Assembly: GCA_016931715.1 (NCBI GenBank)
Contig: JAFGEF010000076.1
Location: 1-59,020, forward strand
From: Sedimentisphaerales bacterium
Lineage (GTDB): Bacteria; Planctomycetota; Phycisphaerae; Sedimentisphaerales; Anaerobacaceae
Length of the DNA: 59,020 nucleotides
Direction of reading: 5' to 3'
In this document: positions 17,743-26,405 of the stretch, piece by piece
Position numbering within the stretch: position 1 is the stretch's first letter
Layout: every line of letters begins with the position of its first letter
Notes under the pieces: model-generated
Database searches by the model: none
What the model saw: only the letters and a program-made list of their open reading frames with translations
Told to the model about the DNA's origin: nothing
Program-made: the position numbers and the translations under genes

Positions 17743-20103
17743 ATGTTTAAGAAAATTACAAAAACACTTATCTCAATATCAGTCATGTTACTGATACCTG
17801 TTTACAGCTTTGCCAGAGGCGGCGGCGGTATGGGCGGCGGTATGGGCGGCGGTGGAATGAGCAGCGGACAGCAACGCACAGGCACCGGCGGTATTTCAGG
17901 CGGTTTTGCAGGAGCTAATACTGGCGGAGGAACTACATCCATCGTTGGTACGGATATATCATCGCTTACTTTGATTCCAATTCCGGAACGAAACGAGATT
18001 CTTGCCAGAGGACCTGCTGAACTTCTGGAAGAAGTAAAAAGAATAATGGAAGAATTGGATAAAGCAGATGTTGCACCAACAGAATATGATACCATCTCAG
18101 TCTTGTATGTAGATGTTTCGGAAGTCGCGGATAGTATAATGACTATAATGGAAGAATGGGGCTCAGATTACGCGAGAAATATTAATATTCAGCCTCTTTC
18201 ACAATCGAGACAGCTCCTTGTTTTCGGTAAAAAGGAATACAGGGAAATGGTACAAAAACTTGTTATCGAAATTGATTTGCCATCTAATCAGCTTCAGAGA
18301 AAAACTTTCAAACTGATGTATGCTGACCCGACAGACATTAAGGAAAAGATTGACGAACTGTTCAGCCTGACAGGTTCGACAAGCACAAGCTCGACAAGCA
18401 GAACAACTACTCGAACCGCTTCTTATGGAAACACCAGCAGCGGCACTCTATCAGCAGATACTGTGATAACAACTATATATCCTTCTTTGAGACAGATTGT
18501 TGTTCTCGCTTCAGAAGCTAATATGAAGGAAATTGAGTCGATAATTGAGCAATGGGATTCTCCGCTCGTATGGAAAGAACTTAAACCCAGGATAATTACA
18601 GTAAATAATATCGACCCGGTACAATTAGTCGAATTGCTTAATTCCCTTTTCAGCAGCTCAAGTACTTCCAGCAGCGGTACAAGTTCAAGTAACCGACAAC
18701 TGCTTAGTGCAAACAGCAGCAGTACTGAGGCAACACTGGGCGAAAGCATTATCGGCCCGCTTTACGGAAAGCTTACTTTTGTCGAAATACCTGATACGAG
18801 AAAAATCATCGTAGCGAGCAATGTTAAAGAGGCATACGACCTCATCGAAAATTTTATTAAAGATATAGACGCAGAGGACCCTGCCATAGTACCGAAGATT
18901 ATCGCGCTGAAATACGCAGACCCTGAAGACCTCAGCAAGCGTCTCAATACAGTCTTTGCAGAGGCTGGAACTTCTTCATCAATAACTATGTCCGAATCAG
19001 GATTAAGCAGCGAATCATACATAGATGACACACAATCCAGCACTTCTACCGAGTCAGAAGATTGGTCTCCGCCGTGGAGCGGCTCAGGCGGCTCAACTGA
19101 TGAGGAAATGCCTATAAGCAATATATTCGGCAAGGTACGCTTTATGCCGGAACCGAATACCAAGTCAATTCTGCTTCTTGCTCCGAAGCAATTTATGCCG
19201 GACCTCGAAGTTCTGATTGCCGATTTGGACAAAACAGGAAAACAGGTTATGATTGAGACTATTATCGTGGAAGTCGAACACAATACGATGACCTCTCTCG
19301 GTTTCGAGTTCTCATCGGACGGCACAGCCTTAAGCTCAATCGGCAGATATGGCGCTAATGCTACGGCTATTATTGGAAATGCCACTGATTACCTCGATTT
19401 TGAAACCGGCTTGCAGCAATCGGATGACTTCTTCTTATCAGGCACAGGATTAACACTTTTCGTCGATTTCTTAAAGAAGAATGGTAACGCACGTATTCTT
19501 AACCAGCAAACGTTATGGACAAAGGATAATGAGGAAGCGAACTTCTTCAAGGGAAAACAAATTCCATTCGTAACAGGCACAACTGAGACAACTTCTTCAA
19601 CCGGCGCAGTTGTAAGCTCTGATACATTTGAGTTCCAGTTAGTCGGTATGGAAGTTCGCGTCAGACCGAGAATTACTCCTGAAAATAATGTCGGCATGGT
19701 GATAAATGTCAACTACTCGCAGCAAACAGGTGACAAAGGTTTGGGCAACATGGATATTCTCAGCCAGATGAACAGCACAACCAACATGATTATACAGGAT
19801 GGTGATACGCTGATTCTCGGCGGAATTCTCTTCCAGAAGGATTCGGAAATAACATATAAGATACCCGGACTGGGAGATTTACCTTTAATTGGACCTTTAT
19901 TCAGTCACAATACCATTAACAAGGAAAATACCGAGCTTCTCGTGTTCATCAGGCCAAGCGTTATCGATAAAGCTCCGGAAAATCTTGAGGAACTTGTAAG
20001 CGAAACAACCAAAAAGCTTATTGAAGATTCGAGAAAAAGAATGGAGCAAATAAAAGGCGAATTGGATGAATCCATGGAAGATGTCAGAAAGGAAGAAAAA
20101 TAA
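17743..20103 (+). CDS. gspD: Secretin GspD, channel-containing part
   Basis: A 786-residue exported protein. After a signal peptide (about 1-25) and a Gly/Met linker comes the second half of an N-domain (71-109, SLTLIPIPERNEILARGPAELLEEVKRIMEEL), then four full N-type domains (about 115-179, 184-273, 280-376, 383-496) with Ser/Thr-rich loops. The outer-membrane secretin domain follows (498-745): VMIETIIVEVEHNTMTSLG, the VRVRPRITPENNV and DGDTLILGGI motifs, and IPGLGDLPLIGPLFS. The C-terminal tail is charged and helical. N0 is absent here and present in the preceding gene. An intrinsic terminator follows 26 bases after the stop. Confidence 0.9.
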   Translation: MFKKITKTLISISVMLLIPVYSFARGGGGMGGGMGGGGMSSGQQRTGTGGISGGFAGANTGGGTTSIVGTDISSLTLIPIPERNEILARGPAELLEEVKRIMEELDKADVAPTEYDTISVLYVDVSEVADSIMTIMEEWGSDYARNINIQPLSQSRQLLVFGKKEYREMVQKLVIEIDLPSNQLQRKTFKLMYADPTDIKEKIDELFSLTGSTSTSSTSRTTTRTASYGNTSSGTLSADTVITTIYPSLRQIVVLASEANMKEIESIIEQWDSPLVWKELKPRIITVNNIDPVQLVELLNSLFSSSSTSSSGTSSSNRQLLSANSSSTEATLGESIIGPLYGKLTFVEIPDTRKIIVASNVKEAYDLIENFIKDIDAEDPAIVPKIIALKYADPEDLSKRLNTVFAEAGTSSSITMSESGLSSESYIDDTQSSTSTESEDWSPPWSGSGGSTDEEMPISNIFGKVRFMPEPNTKSILLLAPKQFMPDLEVLIADLDKTGKQVMIETIIVEVEHNTMTSLGFEFSSDGTALSSIGRYGANATAIIGNATDYLDFETGLQQSDDFFLSGTGLTLFVDFLKKNGNARILNQQTLWTKDNEEANFFKGKQIPFVTGTTETTSSTGAVVSSDTFEFQLVGMEVRVRPRITPENNVGMVINVNYSQQTGDKGLGNMDILSQMNSTTNMIIQDGDTLILGGILFQKDSEITYKIPGLGDLPLIGPLFSHNTINKENTELLVFIRPSVIDKAPENLEELVSETTKKLIEDSRKRMEQIKGELDESMEDVRKEEK

Positions 20104-20128
20104 AACTGGAAAATTACCGTTAATCTAT

Positions 20129-20160
20129 AAAGGAGCTCCGCAAAATGGAGCTCCTTTTTT
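20129..20160 (+). terminator. Intrinsic terminator of the T2SS operon
   Basis: An 11-bp perfect stem, AAAGGAGCTCC (20129-20139) and GGAGCTCCTTT (20147-20157), with a seven-base loop runs into a T-tract. It follows the gspD stop and precedes the phosphofructokinase start. Confidence 0.95.
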
Positions 20161-20210
20161 ATTGAAAGAAACCTCATCATAAAAAACTTATCTTACTTCC
20201 CGGAAATCCT

Positions 20211-21566
20211 TTGACAGACAGATATAATTTAAAGCATAATCCAAACATGGATGCAGATTTCTTAAAACCTGAAGAACTAAATGACTTGACTATCGATAAG
20301 CTTGGTACTCCGACATACGAGTCTCCACTGGCGCAAAACCGCTGTCATTTCACCGAAGATAATGAAAAAATCAGTCTCTATTCACATTCGGATCACCTGA
20401 AAGCCTACCAAGACTTTCCTGACAAACTTCCAATGCTGGAATATGCCGGTCCCAGGCGAAGGATTTTCTTTAAGCCTGAAAATATCAATTGCGGGATAGT
20501 CACCTGCGGCGGATTGTGCCCGGGTCTCAATGATGTTATCAGGATTCTCACATTGAACCTTTTCTGGCAATACGGAGTAAAAAAGATTTACGGATTCCGC
20601 TATGGGTATCTCGGCATGTCATCGAAAGCCCCAATGCCCGCAGTATTATTAACGCCGGAATTAGTAGAAGATATTCATCAACGCGGCGGTGACATTCTAT
20701 CGACTTCGCGCGGGCCGCAGGATATTGATGATATGGTCAATACCCTTGAGAAAATGGAAATCGCTATATTGTTCGTTATCGGAGGCGATGGAACGCTGCA
20801 TGGAGCAAGAGAGCTTGTCAGGGTAATACAAAAAAGACAATTGAAAATTTCTATTATCGGAATACCAAAAACCATCGACAATGACATTTCAGGCATAGAG
20901 CAGTCTTTCGGCTTCTCGACGGCAGTCGAAGCTACACGCGCAGCGATTCTCAGCGCGCACGAGGAGGCAAAAGGAGCATGGAACGGAGTCGGATTGGTTA
21001 AGCTTATGGGCAGAGATTCAGGTTTCATTGCAGCACATGCAACTTTAGCAAATAGTGATGTAAATTTCTGTTTCGTACCTGAAGTGCCCTTCCGTCTCGA
21101 AGGCGTAAACGGTTTTCTGAACACTCTTGAAGAGCGTCTTAACAGGAAACATCACGCGGTTATCGTAGTCGCCGAAGGGCTTGCTCAGCAGCTGTCACAG
21201 GATAAAGGCACTATCAGGAAAGATGCTTCAGGCAACGTTATATTTGACGATATCGGCTTAATCCTAAAAGATATAATCAAAAAACATTTTAACTCACGCC
21301 AAATACCTATTTCGCTTAAATATATCGACCCAAGCTATATGATTCGCAGCCTGCCTGCTGATTCCAATGATTCCGCTTTCTGTGTTATGTTGGGCCAAAA
21401 CGCGGCACATGCAGGCATGTCCGGCCGGACTAACATGGTAGTGGGATACTGTAACCAGCACTTTGTCCACCTGCCTATTGATCTGACAATTAAAGAGAGA
21501 AAAAAAATCGACCCGAACGGGCATCTTTGGCAAACCGTCATAGAAACAACAGGTCAAAAGTGCTGA
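20211..21566 (+). CDS. pfkA: ATP-type 6-phosphofructokinase (trypanosome-like subgroup)
   Basis: A 451-residue phosphofructokinase that makes fructose 1,6-bisphosphate in glycolysis. Motifs: CGGLCPGLNDVIR (99-111), GGDGT (191-195) and PKTIDND (219-225), then GRDSGFIA and VAEGLAQ. The glycine in GGDGT points to ATP as donor (pyrophosphate enzymes have GGDD), while the lysine in PKTIDND is shared with PPi and trypanosome-type enzymes. The ~90-residue N-terminal extension also fits that subgroup. TTG 20211 is the first start in frame; ATG 20247 (12 codons later) is an alternative and neither has a good ribosome site. Confidence 0.88.
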   Translation: MTDRYNLKHNPNMDADFLKPEELNDLTIDKLGTPTYESPLAQNRCHFTEDNEKISLYSHSDHLKAYQDFPDKLPMLEYAGPRRRIFFKPENINCGIVTCGGLCPGLNDVIRILTLNLFWQYGVKKIYGFRYGYLGMSSKAPMPAVLLTPELVEDIHQRGGDILSTSRGPQDIDDMVNTLEKMEIAILFVIGGDGTLHGARELVRVIQKRQLKISIIGIPKTIDNDISGIEQSFGFSTAVEATRAAILSAHEEAKGAWNGVGLVKLMGRDSGFIAAHATLANSDVNFCFVPEVPFRLEGVNGFLNTLEERLNRKHHAVIVVAEGLAQQLSQDKGTIRKDASGNVIFDDIGLILKDIIKKHFNSRQIPISLKYIDPSYMIRSLPADSNDSAFCVMLGQNAAHAGMSGRTNMVVGYCNQHFVHLPIDLTIKERKKIDPNGHLWQTVIETTGQKC

Positions 21567-21648
21567 GTTCAGTATCCAGTGACATTCAGGACGCGAGGCC
21601 TGGCATATTTTTTTTATTGGATGTCCCGTGCACAATTTAAATTAAAAG

Positions 21649-21684
21649 TTTTGCAAAAGTATGCCTTTTCTCATTTTTGCAAAA
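21649..21684. repeat. Two TTTTGCAAAA palindromes downstream of the VOC gene
   Basis: Exact copies lie at 21649-21658 and 21675-21684. The second extends to TTTTGCAAAAGTTCA (to 21689), the inverse of TGAACTTTTGCAAAA at 22242-22256 on the other side of the gene. Another TTTTGCAAAA is at 2171-2180. They could be an operator or ends of a small element. Confidence 0.5.
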
Positions 21685-21690
21685 GTTCAT

Positions 21691-22185
21691 TTAAATCATG
21701 GGTTTGGCACGCTTAACAAACTGTATGGCAATTCCCCAAGGATCACGAAGTGTTGCAATTTCATCGCCGCTGTCAGTTTTTGTCAACTCCTTATCCCATT
21801 TGGCGCCGGATTCAATCAGCTTATCGCAGGTTTCTTTTACATTCTCGACCTGAAATGCAAAGTGAAGAACAAGCATATCCTGAGAAGCGTAGTCCGGGAT
21901 AGCGGCAGATGTATTGCTGTATAATTCGAACATCATATTGCCGCCGGCATCACTGACAAATCGTGCATTGCCGGGAGCATCGCCTTTGAACATAATTTTC
22001 ATCCCAAGATTTTTGCAGTACCAATCAGCCATAGCGGCCGGGTCTTTTACATTGATTGCGACATGTTCGAAACTCGCTTTTTTCACGCTTTGCCCTTTCA
22101 TAAAGCCGGAACAGCCCAAAGCACATAATCCGATAAAAACAAGGATTAACGCCGGAAATAAATTTCTTATAAGTTTACTGGTCAT
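21691..22185 (-). CDS. VOC-fold (glyoxalase-like) lipoprotein
   Basis: A 164-residue protein with a lipoprotein signal: hydrophobic 7-24 and lipobox LCALGC (Cys 25), so it is exported and lipid-anchored. The rest is one vicinal-oxygen-chelate domain (FEHVAINVKDPAAMADWYCKNLGMKIMFKG ... LHFAFQVENVKETCDKLIESGAKWDKE ... LRDPWGIAIQFVKR). H41 in FEHVAI, H108 in VLHFAF and a late E/Q are candidate metal ligands. Most VOC proteins are cytoplasmic, so the lipoprotein form is uncommon. The gene stands alone, flanked by a 15-base inverted repeat. Confidence 0.85.
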   Translation of the reverse strand: MTSKLIRNLFPALILVFIGLCALGCSGFMKGQSVKKASFEHVAINVKDPAAMADWYCKNLGMKIMFKGDAPGNARFVSDAGGNMMFELYSNTSAAIPDYASQDMLVLHFAFQVENVKETCDKLIESGAKWDKELTKTDSGDEIATLRDPWGIAIQFVKRAKPMI

Positions 22186-22508
22186 CCGAAAACTCCTTTC
22201 TGCAATCCAAATGCTTCATAAACCTGAATCTGCATTTATACTGAACTTTTGCAAAACTATTGTTAATATTTTCGATTAACTCTGCTGCCAATAATTCATC
22301 AAATGCATATTTTATGACATGAGATTATTGCTTTACTGAATGGTTGTCAACAATTATATCAGGACTTACTAAATTCAATAATCGGCGGCTGAGATGATTC
22401 AATTATGCAGGCTCTTTTATTCATTTTACGTCCCAAAATACTTTTACGGCCATGCAGGCATGATAAACAAAAAAAAAACGTGCATCCACTGACATCCGAT
22501 AAAATCCC

Positions 22509-22537
22509 TTGACTGTGGAGAATATATATGATATTTT
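22509..22537 (+). promoter_or_regulatory. Probable promoter of the ParA-fusion gene
   Basis: TTGACT (22509-22514), a 17-base spacer and TATTTT (22532-22537). This would start a message near 22544 with a leader of about 150 bases. Confidence 0.55.
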
Positions 22538-22565
22538 ATATTTTGTTTGTGGTGTGGTGAAAAGT

Positions 22566-22635
22566 CGCTTTAGCGGCATATCAAAGCTTCCTCTGACAAT
22601 ACAAAATTTTGATAGTTGTCCGCTAAATTAAGGAG
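22566..22635 (+). promoter_or_regulatory. Foldable 5' leader of the ParA-fusion gene
   Basis: TTTAGCGG (22569-22576) can pair with CCGCTAAA (22620-22627), enclosing the hairpin GACAA...TTGTC with an inner CAAAATTTTG palindrome (22595-22620). A local CGCTTTAGCG hairpin (22566-22575) excludes the long helix. AAGGAG follows at 22630 but is 57 bases from the ATG. Two exclusive folds suggest a possible control element; no known class fits. Confidence 0.35.
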
Positions 22636-22692
22636 ACGCAGGGTAAAAAAGTCGATATTGATGTGTTCTGATTTTTTTAGCGATATGAAACT

Positions 22693-25600
22693 ATGCGAAC
22701 ATTAGTAATAACAAACCAGAAAGGCGGTTGTGGGAAAACCACGACATCCGTGAATCTTGCCGCAGCGATGGCACAGATGGGACACAGGACGCTGCTTATC
22801 GACCTCGATCCCCAGGCTCATGCTACGCTGGGACTTGGTTACGACCCTGAAAACCTTGAAAATACAGTCTTTCAGGTAATAACCAACAAACGTTTTTCAA
22901 TCTCGAAAGCTGTTCTGGATACGAAAATCGAAGGTCTGCATCTGATTCCGAGCAATATTCGTCTTGCAAAGGTCGAGCAGGAAATGACTCTCGTATCACA
23001 AAAAGAATTCATCTTGGCGGACCAGCTCAAGAAAATAAGCGGCAAGTATGACATTTGCATAATCGATTGCCCGCCTTCGCTGGGACTGCTTACATTCAAC
23101 GCACTCGTAGCCAGCACGGATATTATTGTCCCTGTTCAGGTTCATTATTATGCGCTTGAAGGATTAAAGCAGCTTCTTGAGACAGTAAAAATCGCCAGGA
23201 AGCGTTTTTATCCATGCTCTATCAGGATATTGGGATTGCTTCTGACTTTTGTAGAAGACAGAGCAGCCCTGAGCCAGCAGGTAGAGCAGCAAATGAAGAA
23301 ATTTTTTGGTGACCTCGTATTTAAGACGGTAATTCATAGAACTATAAGTTTAGCTGAGGCGCCAAGTGCAGGCGAGTCGATACTGACTTATGCCCCGGAA
23401 AGCAAAGGAACTGCCGAATACAAGGCTTTAGCCAAAGAAATCCTGGATTCCGAAAATAAAGATACAGTAAAAGAACCGCAGGAAATAGCGGAAATTGTTG
23501 ACAAAATACAGACTTCCGACGTAAAAATTATTATTGAACCTGCTGAAAAATCGAAGGAGCAGGCTGAAGATTCTGCCCCTGAAGAGGAATACGCTCCGGC
23601 TAAAGAAACCATACCTCCCCGAAAGATAAAAAGTACCGGACAATATTATATTCCCAAAAGAGAGAATCATATAGGCAAAATCCTGTTTTTACTTGTACTG
23701 CTTATTATTACAATCGCAGTAGCTGTAGTAACATTTATAAATAATCCTCCGACAGCCGAACCAGGTAATGTTAATGTTCCGGAAGATACTCCGACACAGT
23801 TTTTCCTGACAGCCAACGATAAGGATAGAGATGATTTGACTTATAAAGTCATAAATGATCCTGCGCATGGAATATTAAGCGGCATAGCGCCAGAACTGAC
23901 CTATACACCGGAAGAGGATTACACCGGACCGGACAGTTTCACTTTTATGGTTAGTGACAAAAGAGCTGACAGTAATACGGCCACAGTTTCAATTATGGTA
24001 ACGCCGGTAAATGACCCCCCTGCCGCTAATCCGCAAACTCTATCAATAAAACTCGATAAATCTCTTCCTATTACTCTAACAGGAAAAGATTCCGACAGCG
24101 ATAATTTAACTTTTTCAATCAGCACAGAACCTAAAAACGGCACAATAAGTCAGTCTCCCGGATTCAAAACAAGCGGGAAAATTGTTTATACTCCAAATTC
24201 CGGCTTCATGGGAACGGATAGTTTCACATTCGTGACAAATGACAGTGACTTGAACAGTGAACCAGAAACAATATTAATTAATATAACCGCCAATAATCCC
24301 CCGGCAGCAGAAATTCTTTCAATAAGTACTGTCGAAAACGCACCTGTCACTATTACACTTAAAGGCAGCGACCGGGACGATGACACTTTAACTTATAAAA
24401 TTATGACAGAGCCGTTATATGGGAAACTCAGCGGAGATATTCCAAATCTGACATATACACCTAATGATCATTACAGCGGTACTGACAGCTTTACTTATAA
24501 AACCAATGACGGCATGCAGGACAGCATTGTCGCAGCAGTTACACTTACCGTCAAAAGCATCGACGACCCGCCGGTTGCGAAACCGGCTGAATTAACAACA
24601 CAGGAAGATATGCCTCTGCCTGTCACACTGGCGGGAACTGACCCGGATAGTGATACATTAACATATCATATCGTATCGCAGCCGTCTCACGGGACTCTAA
24701 GCCCGACTCGGCCCAACCTGATTTACACTCCTGATAATAATTACAGCGGTTCGGACAGTTTCAGCTTTAAGGTGAGCGACGGAACAAGCCAAAGCGCAGC
24801 AGCAAATGTTTCAATTAACATAACCCCTGTGGAAGATCCGCCGGTTGCCGTTAGCGGCAACAGCATTTTCCTTAACGAAGATACTCCTGCGACTTTCGTT
24901 CTTGAAGCCAATGATCCGGATGGTGACATACTGACTTATATTATCGAAAGGGAGCCGACGGGCGGAACTTTAAGCGGAACAGGACCGGAAATGACTTATA
25001 CACCAAACAAGGACTTTAGCTGGATTGACAGCTTCAAATTCTCAGTCAGTGACGGCAAAACCAAAAGCAGTCCGGCGGTTGTATATATTACTGTAAATTC
25101 GGTCAATGATCCGCCAGCCGCAAAGGATGACGCTGCGGAAACATACGAAGACCAGCCAATCGAAAAAATCAATGTGCTCGCCAATGACACCGACCTCGAT
25201 AAAGATCCCCTGACAATAAAAGATGTCACACAGGGCTCTCATGGCACAGTTGAAATCAATCCTGATAACACGTTGAAATATATTCCGGAGCCAAATTATT
25301 ACGGCACAGACAGTTTCACTTATAATGCTCAGGACCCGGATGGATTAACAGCAGCAGGCAAAGTTGAAATAAAAATCACGCAGTTGAATGATTCACCGAG
25401 AATCATCTCGACTCCGGTAACAACCGCGATGCTGGATGTTTTATATATATATGAAGTGAATGCTGTTGACCCTGACGGCGGTGATAAACTCACTTACTCC
25501 CTGCTGGCAAAACCAGATGGCATGACTATCGGCGAAAATACCGGAATTATAGAATGGCTGCCGAATGACATTCTTTCCATGTCGAACCAGGTTACTGTAA

Positions 25601-26184
25601 AAGTCACCGATAATAACGATATTCCGGCTTCTTCTACTCAGACCTTCACAATACAGGTAGATCCTGCGCCTCCAAAGATTTCGACGCTGAACGTAACCAA
25701 AGGCTATGACAATGAAGGCAAAAATATCTTTTCCGAAAAACAGGATGCAAATATTGTAACGATTAGCGACAATAAATATCTGGAAATTAAACCGGATTCT
25801 TATATAGCGTTCGATTTTTCAAATATTACAATGCCGCATAATGCGAAGATAACATCTTTTGTTATCTTCATAGAACATTATGAACAGGATTTATATCAGG
25901 CGGAAAAAGAGAAATGGACCATAGGCAAAGACTGGCCGGACAATCCGGATGTCTGGTTCACGATAGTCGCTCCGATACGTGAAGGCGAAAAGAACGATGC
26001 TATCGATTCATGGGATGCCGCGAGCTTTGTTGATACCCCGGAAAAAATGAACAAGCTTCAATTCCAGATTTATAATGATGATTCTTCGAGCAGTATATTC
26101 ATCGACCATCTGTATATTCTGGCACAATGGGAATGGCCCGAATCGCCCGGATTAGTAGAATATAAACTCGAGCCTGTCCGATAA
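22693..26184 (+). CDS. ParA/Soj-type ATPase fused by a membrane helix to seven cadherin/Ig-like repeats
   Basis: A 1163-residue chimera. Residues 1-252 are a complete ParA-type ATPase: deviant Walker A KGGCGKTT (K10, K15), LIDLDPQAHAT with D39, and the Walker B-type strand CIIDCPPSLG. A charged Glu/Pro-rich linker (255-320) leads to basic KRENHIGK and one membrane helix (about 329-349), which predicts N-in, C-out topology. Six repeats of about 90 residues follow (352-441, 442-535, 536-625, 626-715, 716-806, 807-900), each of the type PPxAxP..EDxP..LxGxDPDxDxLTYxI..P.HGTLSG..P.LTYTP...Y.GTDSFTF. A seventh, divergent Ig-like repeat spans 901-992 and a beta-rich end domain 995-1163. No ParB gene is nearby. 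The frame is open throughout, so the fusion is real unless the assembly is wrong. Confidence 0.93.
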   Translation: MRTLVITNQKGGCGKTTTSVNLAAAMAQMGHRTLLIDLDPQAHATLGLGYDPENLENTVFQVITNKRFSISKAVLDTKIEGLHLIPSNIRLAKVEQEMTLVSQKEFILADQLKKISGKYDICIIDCPPSLGLLTFNALVASTDIIVPVQVHYYALEGLKQLLETVKIARKRFYPCSIRILGLLLTFVEDRAALSQQVEQQMKKFFGDLVFKTVIHRTISLAEAPSAGESILTYAPESKGTAEYKALAKEILDSENKDTVKEPQEIAEIVDKIQTSDVKIIIEPAEKSKEQAEDSAPEEEYAPAKETIPPRKIKSTGQYYIPKRENHIGKILFLLVLLIITIAVAVVTFINNPPTAEPGNVNVPEDTPTQFFLTANDKDRDDLTYKVINDPAHGILSGIAPELTYTPEEDYTGPDSFTFMVSDKRADSNTATVSIMVTPVNDPPAANPQTLSIKLDKSLPITLTGKDSDSDNLTFSISTEPKNGTISQSPGFKTSGKIVYTPNSGFMGTDSFTFVTNDSDLNSEPETILINITANNPPAAEILSISTVENAPVTITLKGSDRDDDTLTYKIMTEPLYGKLSGDIPNLTYTPNDHYSGTDSFTYKTNDGMQDSIVAAVTLTVKSIDDPPVAKPAELTTQEDMPLPVTLAGTDPDSDTLTYHIVSQPSHGTLSPTRPNLIYTPDNNYSGSDSFSFKVSDGTSQSAAANVSINITPVEDPPVAVSGNSIFLNEDTPATFVLEANDPDGDILTYIIEREPTGGTLSGTGPEMTYTPNKDFSWIDSFKFSVSDGKTKSSPAVVYITVNSVNDPPAAKDDAAETYEDQPIEKINVLANDTDLDKDPLTIKDVTQGSHGTVEINPDNTLKYIPEPNYYGTDSFTYNAQDPDGLTAAGKVEIKITQLNDSPRIISTPVTTAMLDVLYIYEVNAVDPDGGDKLTYSLLAKPDGMTIGENTGIIEWLPNDILSMSNQVTVKVTDNNDIPASSTQTFTIQVDPAPPKISTLNVTKGYDNEGKNIFSEKQDANIVTISDNKYLEIKPDSYIAFDFSNITMPHNAKITSFVIFIEHYEQDLYQAEKEKWTIGKDWPDNPDVWFTIVAPIREGEKNDAIDSWDAASFVDTPEKMNKLQFQIYNDDSSSSIFIDHLYILAQWEWPESPGLVEYKLEPVR
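23746..25392 (+). repeat. Six 90-94-residue cadherin/Ig-like coding repeats
   Basis: Unit starts at 23746, 24016, 24298, 24568, 24838 and 25111, each beginning with codons for Pro-Pro and ending with a V.D or V.ND-like turn. Period is 270-282 bases. Nucleotide copies have diverged strongly, so the array is old. Acidic loops (DPDSDTL, DRDDDTL) look suited to calcium. Confidence 0.9.
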
Positions 26185-26228
26185 AAAACGGGAAATATTT
26201 AAACTCGAAGTTTTATTTGATATTTTTT

Positions 26229-26257
26229 TTGACACTCTTGTTTTGATTGATTATATT
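26229..26257 (+). promoter_or_regulatory. Near-consensus sigma70 promoter
   Basis: TTGACA (26229-26234), a 17-base spacer, TATATT (26252-26257). Start would be near 26264, giving a leader of about 140 bases before the small gene at 26406. The leader contains a hairpin GCTGAAAAAC/GTTTTTCCAGC (26292-26314) and CGCGG/CCGCG farther on. Confidence 0.8.
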
Positions 26258-26405
26258 ATAAGTAAGAAAAGGGTTGTTTTGTGAGGCAGGGTGCTGAAAA
26301 ACAGGTTTTTCCAGCGCTTTTATATGCCGATTTAGTGCAAACATTTTGTGCAGTGGATCGCGGTTAGTTGTTTGAGCCGCGTGCCGCCGACAGAAAGGAT
26401 TAGCC

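Larger units (their letters stand above)
22186..22692. other. 507-base intergenic region before the ParA-fusion gene
   Basis: No gene seen. It holds TTTTGCAAAA at 22247-22256, a good sigma70-type promoter at 22509-22537 and a foldable leader (22566-22635). A 14-codon frame at 22661 overlaps the ParA start out of frame, but it has no nearby ribosome site and I do not call it. Confidence 0.6.

Noticed and set aside
22661-22705. 14-codon upstream frame overlapping the ParA-fusion start
   Set aside because: AAGGAG is about 25 bases away, too far to serve it, and there is no other support.
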